Source of the DNA: Symbiodinium natans
Taxonomy: Eukaryota; Sar; Dinophyceae; Suessiales; Symbiodiniaceae
DNA length: 64,000 nt
NCBI GenBank assembly: GCA_905221605.1
Contig: CAJNDS010002806.1
Location: 1-64,000 of the forward strand
Direction: 5' to 3'
Part shown: piece after piece, positions 12,460-24,020 of the stretch
How positions within the stretch are numbered: the stretch's first letter is position 1
Layout: each line of letters opens with the position of its first letter
The notes under the pieces: model-generated
What the model was told of the DNA's origin: nothing
Database searches by the model: none
Seen by the model: the letters and a program-made list of their open reading frames with translations, nothing else
Position numbers and translations under genes: made by a program

Positions 12460-14334
12460 TAAATCTGCATTTTTCGAGCCCCTGCGCTCCCCAGATTGCG
12501 ACGCTACAGCAACTCTGACCCACAGGCAAGCTCCTAGCGTGGAGATTTTTTTTAAGAACAACGACCCCCCACAGGCAGCTTTCTTGCGGAAGTGATCAAC
12601 ATAATAGAAACGGGCACCGGGGAGGCCACGCACAAGCGGACGTGACTTTTGCACACAAAAGCGGACCCAGAATCTGGCCTCGGAACAATTTCCTGCGCAA
12701 AGACCCGGAGCACATATGGAAAACCTTCTCCTGCGGAAAAATACAGCAGAAATTCAAGGAAAACCTCCGGAAAGTTCAAAAACTGCACGAAATCCCATGG
12801 AAACCCTCACGAAGGCCCTTGAGGAACCTACCAAAACCATCCAATAAGTTTTAACACATGCACGAAATCTAAGGAAACCCACGGAAACCCACGGAAACCC
12901 ACGGAAACCCCGCGGAAACCCTCGCGAAACTGTAGGGAAACCCAGGGAAACCCTCCAGAAGCTTAACAAACATGAACGGAAACCCTGCGGAAACCCCTTT
13001 ATCAGGACTGGATTCACCCTTTGGCAATTTACAAAGTTATTAAAGGACAGGTGCAGGAAACCCGCCACCCAATCACCGCACGCCAATGTCAGTATTATAC
13101 TACCGGTCGTCCCCTAAAGGGTGAAGGACGCAAGAGGTGTTCTTCTGCTTCTGGCCATCAACCGCAGCGCCGAAGCTGGGGCATGCCTGCCATACGAATC
13201 AATGGTCGCTGACCGTCTAAGAAGCACTTCGCGCCTTCAGGCAGAACGTCAAGGTACACATTGGTCTTTCACCAATCGGGTTCAGAAAAAGGAATACAGT
13301 CTACGTCTGCCTGGCTTCACCGTCCACGTCACAACTTGCTATAGAACAAGACTGACTTCCTGCCTCAGGGTTCATGTCAGACTCAACCCAAGGACCTGAC
13401 TGAAGGCATGACTGGTTTCTTTCACCCAAAGCTTTGACCCCGCGCATGGCTGTTGCTACAACCATACACAGCTAGGCCACCAAGCAGCGCACGGATGAGC
13501 TTGGACACCTCCGGCCGCGCACCGGCCGGCCGCGCCTGCGCCCCGCAACGAATGCGAAGCCTCTCGCATCGCCAAAGATCGGCCTTGAAGACCTCGGCAA
13601 CCTCCTCCACTGAGTACTTCGCTGAGCGAGTTGCGGAGGGCTTGCGACACCTTGGAAGCACAAACATGGACCCTACGGACTATGTCTGGGCACTTTTTTC
13701 GGCCAACAAATCAGGCTCCGACGTGGCAGACATGGCGCAAGTACGCTAGCTGTGGCCTAGGAGCTGCTTGAGGCAAGAGAGCGCTCAGCGAGCAGCGGCT
13801 CAGACGCAATCTGTTGAAGACACATGGCCCGTAGGCGCAAAAATTAGCAAAAGTCTCTGAGAGTCTTGCAGATCTCAAGGCATCTTGAAAAAACAATCCG
13901 GCACAAAATCCAGCAAAACAGGTCTACGTGCAAACAAAAGCAAAAGTACATTGCCAAAATAGCAAACAAACGCGCAAATCTCCGAAATCTCCTGTAAACA
14001 AGGAACAACATTTAGGGCTGCTAAACACAAGCTAAACGACAACCGCATGAAAGTGGCCTCCACAGTTGCAGCTCCCTTTCTGCTGCAGCATTACAAAAGC
14101 AAGCAGCTGCTTCGGACAAGCCCCTGATCCCCAAGCTTATGTTCTGCACGCTGCTCCCCAAGGTTCCTGGAACAAGGGCTGGCGCAGGCACGCTGACGAG
14201 ACCCAGCTGCGTGAGCCCAGGGCTCAAACTTGCGACCCCAAAAATGGGGCCGTCTCGCGGCCCCAAAAATGGGGCCACGAAATGCACCCAGCTTCCCTTA
14301 TTATAATGTGTAAATACATGAAAAGGCTGGAACT

Positions 14335-14381
14335 GCGACCCCAAAATTGGGGCCGCCTGGCGGCCCCAATTTTGGTGTCGC
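14335..14381. repeat. 47-bp hairpin, satellite unit 7
   Basis: Identical inverted repeat. Unit 8 is cut before this point. Confidence 0.9.
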
Positions 14382-15990
14382 TAAATCTGCATTTTTCGAG
14401 CCCCTGCGCTCCCCAGATTGCGACGCTACAGCAACTCTGACCCACAGGCAAGCTCCTAGCGTGGAGATTTTTTTTTTTAAGAACAACGACCCCCCACAGG
14501 CAGCTTTCTTGCGGAAGTGATCAACATAATAGAAACGGGCACCGGGGAGGCCACGCACAAGCGGACGTGACTTTTGCACACAAAAGCGGACCCAGAATCT
14601 GGCCTCGGAACAATTTCCTGCGCAAAGACCCGGAGCACATATGGAAAACCTTCTCCTGCGGAAAAATACAGCAGAAATTCAAGGAAAACCTCCGGAAAGT
14701 TCAAAAACTGCACGAAATCCCATGGAAACCCTCACGAAGGCCCTTGAGGAACCTACCAAAACCATCCAATAAGTTTTAACACATGCACGAAATCTAAGGA
14801 AACCCACGGAAACCCACGGAAACCCACGGAAACCCCGCGGAAACCCTCGCGAAACTGTAGGGAAACCCAGGGAAACCCTCCAGAAGCTTAACAAACATGA
14901 ACGGAAACCCTGCGGAAACCCCTTTATCAGGACTGGATTCACCCTTTGGCAATTTACAAAGTTATTAAAGGACAGGTGCAGGAAACCCGCCACCCAATCA
15001 CCGCACGCCAATGTCAGTATTATACTACCGGTCGTCCCCTAAAGGGTGAAGGACGCAAGAGGTGTTCTTCTGCTTCTGGCCATCAACCGCAGCGCCGAAG
15101 CTGGGGCATGCCTGCCATACGAATCAATGGTCGCTGACCGTCTAAGAAGCACTTCGCGCCTTCAGGCAGAACGTCAAGGTACACATTGGTCTTTCACCAA
15201 TCGGGTTCAGAAAAAGGAATACAGTCTACGTCTGCCTGGCTTCACCGTCCACGTCACAACTTGCTATAGAACAAGACTGACTTCCTGCCTCAGGGTTCAT
15301 GTCAGACTCAACCCAAGGACCTGACTGAAGGCATGACTGGTTTCTTGCACCCAAAGCTTTGACCCCGCGCATGGCTGTTGCTACAACCATACACAGCTAG
15401 GCCACCAAGCAGCGCACGGATGAGCTTGGACACCTCCGGCCGCGCACCGGCCGGCCGCGCCTGCGCCCCGCAACGAATGCGAAGCCTCTCGCATCGCCAA
15501 AGATCGGCCTTGAAGACCTCGGCAACCTCCTCCACTGAGTACTTCGCTGAGCGAGTTGCGGAGGGCTTGCGACACCTTGGAAGCACAAACATGGACCCTA
15601 CGGACTATGTCTGGGCACTTTTTTCGGCCAACAAATCAGGCTCCGACGTGGCAGACATGGCGCAAGTACGCTAGCTGTGGCCTAGGAGCTGCTTGAGGCA
15701 AGAGAGCGCTCAGCGAGCAGCGGCTCAGACGCAATCTGTTGAAGACACATGGCCCGTAGGCGCAAAAATTAGCAAAAGTCTCTGAGAGTCTTGCAGATCT
15801 CAAGGCATCTTGAAAAAACAATCCGGCACAAAATCCAGCAAAACAGGTCTACGTGCAAACAAAAGCAAAAGTACATTGCCAAAATAGCAAACAAACGCGC
15901 AAATCTCCGAAATCTCCTGTAAACAAGGAACAACATTTAGGGCTGCTAAACACAAGCTAAACGACAACCGCATGAAAGTGGCCTCCACAG

Positions 15991-16830
15991 AACTCAGGCA
16001 TGACGGGAGGGATGCGACGCCCACGGGGCTGGCGAGCGGACGCCTGAGCTGACACCTGAGGGGCAGGCGTGGCAGGCAGGGGCCGCCCAAGGTGCGGAAA
16101 ACCAGCGCCACAAATTGCACGCAGAACGGACACGGGAAGGCCGCCTCGTCTGCCGTAGGAAAAAGCACCTTTCCACCCGAGGCAACCTTTGGGGTCCACG
16201 GCATCTCTGGCAAAAATGGCGCAGCCCAAAGCACGAAGTGAGCAAAGATCGGTCGGTCAGACGGGACCGGTGGAAGATAGTTGCTAGCGAGCCGGGGACA
16301 AAAAGCTGCCACGGGGTTTCTGCCCCTGCAAAGAAGGCATGTGCCGCACACGCCAGAACAACCAAGGGCCCTCTCGGGACGTTGGGTCGGCGACGCCACT
16401 GGGCGACGCTGAGCAAGACGACAGGAAATCCCGCTTCCAGTGCATTGCTACCCCTGGGCAGATCTGAATCCGAGCCGGTTCACTGCCTTCTCGTGCGGCG
16501 GCAGCCCGAAGAGGGACCGTGTTCCCGTTGCCCCACACCGCTTCCGGCAGGGCGGGGAGCCGGTGCACGCCCTCACTGTTGTAAAACGCTTTTCCCTTCG
16601 CACCGTACCCATATACAAATGGTGGAGGAATGGCGTCCGCGAAGCGGTTTGGAGGAACTCTTGCTCATACGGCCCCTGCCCCCACGTTCGTACCTCTTTA
16701 ACCTTCGCCACCGGATGCTAAGGGGGGCATTGCGGAAGACACTGCATGTGGTGGACTCGGTTATGTGCAATTTCCGTGTCTGCTTTCCTTCACGAGAAGC
16801 TGTCTGCCCTCAACACTGAATTTCTGTTGG
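15991..16830. other. GC-rich segment next to the array, open frames on both strands
   Basis: Directly after the array the sequence becomes unique and GC-rich. A 234-codon + frame (16115-16819) and a minus frame (up to 16399) are both open. The minus frame runs back into the satellite, so at least part of it is accidental. The + frame is rich in Arg, Pro and Ser and matches no family I know. Open frames of this length are expected in GC-rich DNA. I see no splice-flanked exon or domain, so I do not call a gene. Confidence 0.4.
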
Positions 16831-18770
16831 CCATTTTGGAACATTAAAGACAAGAGAAAGCAATCGAAGCTTTGTCAAAAAAGTCGAATGGAATGAAAAT
16901 CAAGGCGTCGTTATGAGAGTCAGTGATTGTTTTTTTGTTTTTTTTAATGTCAAAACATTCGTTTTTCTTTTTTGAACTGAAGAAGTTTTCTTCATTCACA
17001 CACAGCACTTTTTTTTCAATTTAAATTGTCCGTCGCCCGTCTGAAAAAATTTTTTGCTTTTGTTCAATGTTTTCTTTGTTTTTTTGTGGAGTAATCTCTC
17101 GGTTTAAGTTGCAAGCTTTGGAGAGAGATTTTTAAGAAACTGAACACAAACAGATTGTTTGGCAAGTGTTTTGGTGGCAAAGTGGGTTGGTTTGCGGGTG
17201 CATGTCCAGTGTGTGGGTAAAGAAGGACATAGAGTCTTGGAACCTTGCGTGGTGTCTGCTGTTTCAAACTTCTCAGAAAGTCCAAATGGCCAGAATCTTT
17301 GCCAGAATTCTGCAGCAGGCCCAGAAGTAACTGGGTCTAGCACTGTGCTGTTCCGCACAAGTGTGGTTACGGCCTTCCGGCTCACGGGTCCTCAGCGGCG
17401 CTTTTGGCTGTTCCTGTCGTCTCATCGTGCTACTTCAAGTTTGGCACCTTCCAACTTTGGAATTTGCAGGACTCTTTCAGGATTTGCATGGTTCTGGACG
17501 TTTTTTCGCACTTTTCACAGGTTTCTTTGGTAGTTGCCATTAAATCATCACCATTTAACTTATCACAAGTGTAAAGTAGTCTTCCAGCGGGCTTCAGGAC
17601 AAACAAAATTCTGAAATGTGGGAGTATTAATTTAACAAGTGCTCGAATTATGTGCTTCTACAGGCCGGAGTGCAAGCTGCATTCTGAAATATTTTTTATA
17701 AGGTGCTACAGTGGAAGTCTTTGGTGCTCAGGCACTCCAGGGTAGAAGCGGTGGCAGCGCAGCAGCTTGGGCGCTGTTGTCACCGTGCAGAATAAAACCG
17801 GAAGTAAAACCATGCAAAATGAATCACTGTGCATTGTAGATTCTTTGGTTCCTTGATTGTATGGCACAGGTTACGGTTACAGGGTATTACGGTGAATTGC
17901 AGGAAGCTGTCTGCAGGAGCTGCCGAAGTGCATTGGCATGCGAGAAGCGGCCAAGATCCGACATACAATGGCATTGATTTGGCTGCTGGGTGATCTAAGG
18001 ACGTTTCTGCATGCCCGGCAAGGGGGGGATACCCCACTGGGCAGGACGATCTTTGGAACGCTTGAGCAAAAGCCAAACGCAGCATGCTCACCGTGTCCGC
18101 CTCAGTACGCGAGGTATCGTAAGCGGCAGGGAACGGCTGACCTGACTCCTGACTGTCGGGGAAAAAGATGACCAAGCCGCCATTGGCCTCTAACTGGTCC
18201 TCCGACATGCACGACATGCCGAAGCCCGGAGATTTCGACCCGCACGGGATATGACCGTCCGGTGAACAACTCCACGGTGAGGCAGGAAGTGAGCCACAGG
18301 GCTGTGTCTCATCCACCTCCATCTGACCTAGCGGCTCCACCTGCGTGTGGTAGGTAGAAGGTTCAAAACTGCAAATCTCCGCAGCTTCTGCCTCCCATCG
18401 GTGCGTGAAGGGGTGTCATGTGGTGTGTGCAGCAAGACCCGCTTCCCGGGTATTCACAAAGAGTGGAAACCATCTTTCTTTGTAGGTGCCCTCCCATTGC
18501 ATTCTGGCAAGAAGATGCCGAACAAAGAAGGGGAAATGAGAATGGAGAGGAAGCAAAGGCTGTCTGTGACTCAGAGGAGGACGTGGCTTTAGCCCTTTTC
18601 CGCTTCCTGGAGCTGGGGGAGCAGGCATTTGACTAGAGCTTGGTAATCACCTCGGGCGCCATCCTTGCAGGTCCGGTGGTTCACCTACCGCAGCTCCGCC
18701 TATGCTTCTGGAACAGGAGTAGGGAAGTTTTGATCAGTCTCCAGCGCCAGCGTAAGGTCGGGTGCAAAGG
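16831..18770. other. T-rich non-coding stretch
   Basis: Long T runs (for example 16929-16945 and around 17050-17080) and low complexity dominate up to about 17150. The rest is unique DNA with no open frame that resembles a protein family. Nothing further is supported here. Confidence 0.6.
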
Positions 18771-18779
18771 TGATTGGCT

Positions 18780-18905
18780 GACTGGGCTTGAAGGAGACTT
18801 GAAGGAAGGCTTGAAGGGGACTTCAAGGGAGCTTTAAGGGGCTTCAAGGGAAACTTCAAGGGGATTTAAGGGAACTTTATGGGGAAGCTTCAAGGAAGCT
18901 TTAAG
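18780..18905. repeat. Degenerate cttcaaggg/cttgaagg repeat
   Basis: About a dozen imperfect copies of a 9-12 bp unit (cttgaagg, cttcaaggg, ctttaaggg) follow one another. The complementary orientation of the same motif makes a second cluster at 19663-19815. Confidence 0.8.
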
Positions 18906-19662
18906 AAAGACCCTTTTTGTTTCATTTTTGGTTGACCCTTCAAGTCTTCTTCAGATCTCTTAAAACCCTTGAGGGATAAATCTTTCATTTTTTAACGGTA
19001 CTTCTACGTTGCGTTGAAAATCGATCAGTGTTCTTTTTGTTCCATTTTGGTTAACCCTTCAAGCTCAGTCGTGTTCGTAAAAGAGGTAATAGTAGTCGTT
19101 GTTGTGGTAGTAGGAGTCGTCGTACTAGTAGTAGTGGAGAAGGGATTTTAGTTTAAATTCCACCTTTTGGGAAGTATTCCGCTGAGCTTCTCCACCAATG
19201 CTGCATTTTGTTTGAACTCGCGTGCGCTTGTTTTTTGCAGAATCTGATCCCTACATTGATTTCAAGCTGCTTTCAAGTTCAAATTTTCAGGTTAAAGAGG
19301 TTTGCTTGCAGCCATCGCAGCGCGAATTTCAACAACTCTCTCTGTCTAACTTGCCCGTCCGTTAGTGTTAGCTAGTTGGACAGCTTCTTCTACGTTCGAG
19401 AATGTCGGAGCTGGGTGGGTTGCTCTCGTGTCGGACTTTAGGTCTTGCGTTTTTTGTTTGCCTTTTGTCAGCCTGATGGTTTGCCTTAATTCTGCACCTG
19501 CCGTAGGCAGCTGTTACCAAATGTCACAGTTACACTGCCAGTAGGTTCTGCCACAATTCAGGTTTGTGTAGGCCAAGAAGAGGCAACCTCACCGCACTGG
19601 CCACCTCGGGCACAAGCGACATTGCAATGACCAGGCAGGATGCATTATGCCTACAGTGCCTT

Positions 19663-19815
19663 CCCTTGAAGTTCCCCTTGAAGGTCCCCCCTTTGAAGCT
19701 TTCTTCAACGAAGATCGAACCCCCCTTCGGGCCTCCTTTAAGGAAGACCTTCAAGAGGACCCTTGAAGCCCCCTTGAAGCCCCTTAAAGCCCTTGAAGAC
19801 CCTCTTCGCTGAAGG
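19663..19815. repeat. Inverted partner of the cttcaaggg repeat
   Basis: Copies of cccttgaag, ccccttgaa and cctttaagg run through this stretch. They are the reverse complement of the 18780-18905 cluster, so transcripts crossing both could fold back on each other. Confidence 0.75.
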
Positions 19816-19965
19816 GGAAAGGGCCCATTCAGCAGCAGCGCAACCTAACTCTCCCCGTAATCAAGGGTCTTCCAAGCAAAAACCGGCATTCTAAAGACTG
19901 CAGGTGTCTTAGGATCTCGGTGTTTTAAGGTGTCTCAAGGTGTCTTGTGTCTTTAATGTCTTAAA

Positions 19966-20078
19966 GTGGGTGTCTCTCTTGGAGTGTCTCGACGTGCTCG
20001 AAGTGTGTCTCGGAGTGTCTTGGTGTATCTCGTGTGTCTCGGTGTCTCTTGGTGTCTCTCGGTGTCTCGGTGTGGGTA
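19966..20078. repeat. Degenerate ggtgtctc repeat
   Basis: A chain of short variants (gtgtctcgg, gtgtcttgg, gtgtctctc) extends for about 110 bp. No coding sense is evident. Confidence 0.8.
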
Positions 20079-20729
20079 TGGGTTAAAAAAACTCTCGTAC
20101 AAGAAGTCAAAAAGAGCCCTACAGCTTCTAGTTTTGTGAACATCCGTGCGCCCAAGAAAGACTGTTGCGCTTTGACCGGAAGTTCTTGCTAAATATGGGA
20201 ACGCTCATAAGCCAGATGGCGGAGCTTTTGGCCAGTGTAGAACCAGCTTGGCAGATTTATCCATTCCAAGCGTAGATGGAGCCGTTACATATCAAATCGT
20301 GGCCATGCGTTCATCTTTGAAGCACGCTACCCATTCCAAGAGCATTGTTCCAATAATTGGAAACAGAATTATAGACAGTCTGTAAAAGTTTATCACCGCC
20401 TTGAGCATGCAACATCTCTGGAAGCAATGCAACGTATTAGTGTTAAGTAGACAGCTGTGCTGGCCAGCATATTGGATCGGCGCAGGCGTTGGCAAAGAGA
20501 ATTCCGTCAGAGTCACACACTTTTGTTTCTTGCAGACTTAGCAAGCCTTGTTACGTTCACAATTGCGGTGAACCTTAGCCCGGTTTGCAGAGCTTGATTC
20601 AGTTTGTCTTTTGCATTTGGTACATGTTGGACACACATGTTGGCAAATTGCCCAGTTGTTCGAAGCACTTGTTCTATGGTTGCTTGAAAGCCAAGTTTTG
20701 TAGATGAGCATGTGCTGATCTTCGCCAGT

Positions 20730-21682
20730 AAATGTCAGTTTGTCCATGGTCTTGCTGCGTCAGCCTGATTCTCTTGACAAGTCGGGTGAGAAATGCCAAG
20801 AGCCTTCGAGTTCCGTTCACCATGACTGAAGAGTATGCCAGAGATTTCGAACAAAGCGTGGTGATCTTCAGCCCAATCAAGATCTTTGGACTTATGAAAC
20901 GTAGTTCCGCATCCCGAGGGATTGAGCCGAGCGATGACTCGTCCTTTGCGGCAGGTTGCTTCCGTCGAGGTATCGACTTGTGATGGTCTTGTGTGCGGCA
21001 AAAGATCCTGCTTCTCTCGAGCATGATGTTTTGGATGCTCTTATAGGAGTTGAGTTTCTACTGGACAATCTTCCGCTAGTTGATGTCATTCCCGCAGAAG
21101 TTGAGTCGTCTGAGATACCTTCCTCTTCGTCAGGGGGTTACCCAAAGAACATCTCGAAGCAAGCTCTGATGGTCCTGCTGCGTCTGCGCTTCCTGAAGGG
21201 GACAAGCCTCTGGATTTGGTTCGCCTGGATTCCCCGTTGTGGATGATGCACATGTCAGTGATCGAGTTCGCAAACTGAGAGATGAAGCTGTAATCGCTTG
21301 TCCCACTTCCCAAAGAACCCGTTCTGTGATGTGCAAGCAATCCAAGCTCTTATCCAGAAAAGTGCGTCGCAAGCCTCGTGATGAAGACTTTGAGCTTGAA
21401 GCCTCGGAATTTGGAGAAGTCATCGAGCTGATCACATTCATGTGTTCAAGTCACTCGGCGACTCCAATGCTCCCGGAAGAGAGTGTGTCGAGCAGTGCCC
21501 TGTTCAATGACGCGTTGCCTTTACTTGAGGTTTGGCAAACCGTGATTCCTGGCATCAAGCTTTTGTGTCATGCAAATAATGAATCTTGTATCGCCATTAT
21601 CCGTAAAGGATATTCAGCTAAGCTGAGAAAGGTAATCCTTCGACGAAGGCTCTTTCAATCCGGAAATGGGCTCATGCACTAA
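20730..21682 (+). mobile_element. Decayed copia-type retroelement, pol fragment ending in RNase H
   Basis: The clearest part is the frame at about 21340-21650. It reads LPLLEVWQTVIPG and then NESCIAIIRKGYSAKLRK. This matches the RNase H end of Ty1/copia polyproteins, where dinoflagellate copies commonly carry a DN-x-x-x-I-x-I-x-R-x-GYS-x-KLR motif. The motif's leading Asp-Asn is altered here to Asn-Asn. The reading shifts frame shortly after this motif, so the copy is broken. Upstream, 20756-21240 is open in overlapping frames with charged, Ser-rich segments that may be further pol sequence, but I cannot place integrase or RT motifs with confidence. A repeated LTR-like tail follows. This is an inactive relic, not a host gene. 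Confidence 0.7.
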
Positions 21683-21828
21683 AGTTGCTGAACATTTCTA
21701 CTAAACATCTGCCAGATGTTCCCAGCTAAGTGTGTTCGCCATCACTTAAAGCTTTGTTACAATTGCCTCTGGTGATAATGTTGCGATGGTTGTTCAGCTG
21801 AGCGATGCTTCCGTCACTGTGCAACTTG

Positions 21829-22215
21829 CAGACACTCGGATGCCCAGCGGCCGCTCTCTTCATCCTTGTGTCATCCGAATGAGCTCTTGAAGAACTCCTT
21901 CCTAAATCACTGCCTATCCTCAATCTTGCACTGTGTGATGTCGGTGTTTGGCTGCTGCCTAACGCCGCTCTGACTCTGCGTGAGCACAGCTGTGCTTCTG
22001 ATTGGGAGTAGTCTTGTGCAGTATCCATCATCGTGCTTTTGCAGACACTTGGATATGAGCCATCATCCCTGTGTCATCTGAATGAGTTCTTAAGGATCTC
22101 GTTTTACTCCCGCCTTGCACTGCGTGATGTCAGTGTCCGGCTGCCCCCAAGCGCCGCTCTGACTCCGCCTGAGCACAGTCCTGCACCGGTTGAGAGTAGT
22201 TTTGTATAGATTGCA
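21829..22215. repeat. Tandem duplicated LTR-like segment after the copia fragment
   Basis: The stretches at about 21829-22020 and 22040-22210 are diverged copies of each other. Both contain gcagacac, tgtcatc-gaatga, gcactg-gtgatgtc and gccgctctgactc, followed by gagcacag and gagtagt. Their position just downstream of the RNase H fragment suggests a duplicated LTR or 3' untranslated region. I cannot define terminal TG...CA ends. Confidence 0.65.
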
Positions 22216-22499
22216 AGTAGAATTTCCTTATTATTAAAGGTGTATTGAGTCTGCGTTTCAGCCTGATTTTCCTGAGATACTGGATTCAATTTGTACATGG
22301 CTAAGCCTGTACTTCAATCGACAGTAGGTTTGGCTGCAGAGTTGAGCTCGTAGCTGATGCTTCCTGAAGTCCAGAATCGAGCTTCAAATGAGCTCTAGGA
22401 CTTGAGAGTCTGCAAACATGAAGGGGGGAGTTGCTAATTTACGGGTATCCTCCTTGTATAGTCATGTTGTGCAGACCAGGACTACGACCTGCTGTCACC

Positions 22500-22511
22500 T
22501 TTTGGCTCAAG
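22500..22511 (+). other. Spliced-leader relic (12 nt) before an ATG
   Basis: The bases ttttggctcaag equal the last 12 nt of the conserved dinoflagellate spliced leader, and an ATG follows immediately at 22512. Such relics mark genes or gene pieces that returned to the genome from trans-spliced mRNA. A frame stays open for 47 codons from that ATG to 22655 and resembles no family I know. A 12-nt match has roughly a 1% chance of arising in 64 kb on both strands. Confidence 0.55.
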
Positions 22512-23091
22512 ATGAAAAAGGGCCGCTCTGAAAGCGGTTTGTACGCAGGGTTGAGGGCTGTGTTGATCCCTAACCCTTTGTGGTTCTTCCTCTTGTTGCC
22601 TTGTTCCCTAAGCTCAGGCATCAGAGTTTTTGAGTCTTTCAACTATCACATGTAGTATGTGAACTGTGGAATAGCACGTACGTTTTCGGTTTTGTTGCTC
22701 ATTCCATCTGCAATGCGCATTGCCTTCCTTTCCTTCCTTGCCTTATTGTGGAAAAGCAGCGGTAGATCCTGCGAGTCGGGTGCAGATATGGAAATTCAAT
22801 TGGGCATTTGCCAAGTTCTCGTGCATGTTCGCATCTTTGGCTCAGTTTAATTCAGCATCGCGTTTTTGAGGCAGGACAGTTTGTGGTCCAGTGGTCACAG
22901 ATGATGCGTTTGTATGTTGATATTTGCGGCCTGTGTTGGGCTCGTGTTTATCGTCCTGGAGGCCTGGTGCTCTTTGGATGTGCCGAGCAGACGGGGCAAC
23001 TGAAGGCAATTTGGCCTGCGTGATCTAGCGAGCCTGAGCGTGAGATGCACTTTGCACCTTTCCGTTCTCGAGCCGCGTCAGCACACAGCAA

Positions 23092-23290
23092 GTCAACACT
23101 GCTCGCCTCCGCTACCCTATGGACGGTCATGAGTCATGACTTTCAATTCCTACGTACGTATGGCATTAGGGTTTTCGCTTTCGAGTTGCTTCTCAGCCTG
23201 CCATGCGTTGGCAATGGGCAGCTTTGCCGCCTCACTTGTGGAAAACCCTGCGAGGTTCTTTTTGCATGTTTGGGTTGCACGCATTCACAT
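23092..23290. repeat. Diverged direct repeat, copy 1
   Basis: This shares gctaccctatggacggtca, ggcaatgggcagctttgccgc and gtttgggttgcacgcattca (one or two differences each) with the stretch at 23844-24020 in the same order and orientation. Confidence 0.85.
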
Positions 23291-23843
23291 GTCATCATGC
23301 ATTGCTCAACATTGAGTTGCTTGTGTTCACGTGCGAGTAAGTGGTGTCCATGTGGCAAGATGACGAGTTAAATGGCGACGATGCGTGCCTGACAAAGCCT
23401 TGTCTAGATGTGATTCCCACATCAGTTGTTGACACTCGGCTCTAGATTTCCGTTTTTTGCCTTTTTAGGTGTTTTTCCGACCTTCGGCGAGCACGGCGTG
23501 CCTACCGCCGCAGGGAGCACGACGAGTGGGAGGCCATTGGCATGAAATCGGGTTGCAATAAACTGGTACCCACCATGAGTCTGTGGGTTTGAGGTGTTTG
23601 GGCTCGGTTGTGTAGGTCCTGGCAGATGATCCGAGCTGGCCGGGCGCCGAAGAGGCGGAGCAACTTCGAGTTTTGGGTCAGGCACGCGGAGCTTCTCTTG
23701 CCAGCAACATTGCAGCATCGCCCCACGGCATTTTTTCAATTCGTTCCAAGTTTTGGCAGCATCTTCCTGCAGGTCTGCACTGCAGGTCATGGCGTGCCAA
23801 ATGCAGAGATTGTGATCTACCTTGCTTTTCGCGGCACCGTGCC

Positions 23844-24020
23844 TCGTCCAGCAGCTACCTTATGGACGGTCACGATTTTTCATTCCTGTGGTGTAATATA
23901 CGCATGATACTAGTCTTTTCAATTTCGTGTTGCTTCTCGGCCTGCCACGCGCTGGCAATGGGCAGCTTTGCCGCTTGACTTGTGGACAACCCTGCGTTTG
24001 GGTTGCACGCATTCACATAG
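23844..24020. repeat. Diverged direct repeat, copy 2
   Basis: Second copy, about 750 bp downstream of the first and about 80-85% identical by eye. It carries small indels, including loss of about 15 bases before the final shared block. Confidence 0.85.

Larger units (their letters stand above)
1..15990. repeat. Tandem satellite array, eight units of about 1.9-2.5 kb
   Basis: The same sequence block recurs head to tail. One anchor (an ATG followed by gaccctacgg) occurs at 1115, 3610, 5526, 7448, 9840, 11744, 13666 and 15591. The spacings are 2495, 1916, 1922, 2392, 1904, 1922 and 1925 bp, so the basic period is about 1.92 kb with two long variants. Units differ by few substitutions, and units 3, 4, 6, 7 and 8 look nearly identical. 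Each unit has a run rich in ggaaaccc decamers, a GC-rich part near the anchor, an A-rich part, and two motifs built on ggcccc/ggggcc. The left end is cut by the window and the right end stops mid-unit at 15990. The many 60-124-codon open frames on both strands recur because the DNA recurs. They show no family resemblance, so I do not call them genes. No rRNA, tRNA, snRNA or spliced-leader gene was recognised inside the unit. Confidence 0.97.

Noticed and set aside
1-15990. Recurrent 92-124 codon frames in every satellite unit as a repeated gene family
   Set aside because: They are open on both strands and in several frames at once, track the DNA identity of the repeat, and show no domain. Unit 5 breaks several of them.
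1-15990. 5S rRNA, tRNA, snRNA or spliced-leader RNA gene array
   Set aside because: None of the diagnostic blocks (tRNA A and B boxes in spacing, 5S internal promoter, the 22-nt spliced leader with its donor) was found in the unit.
1-15990. CRISPR array
   Set aside because: Repeat units are about 1.9 kb with no short repeat-spacer pattern, and the DNA is eukaryotic in character.
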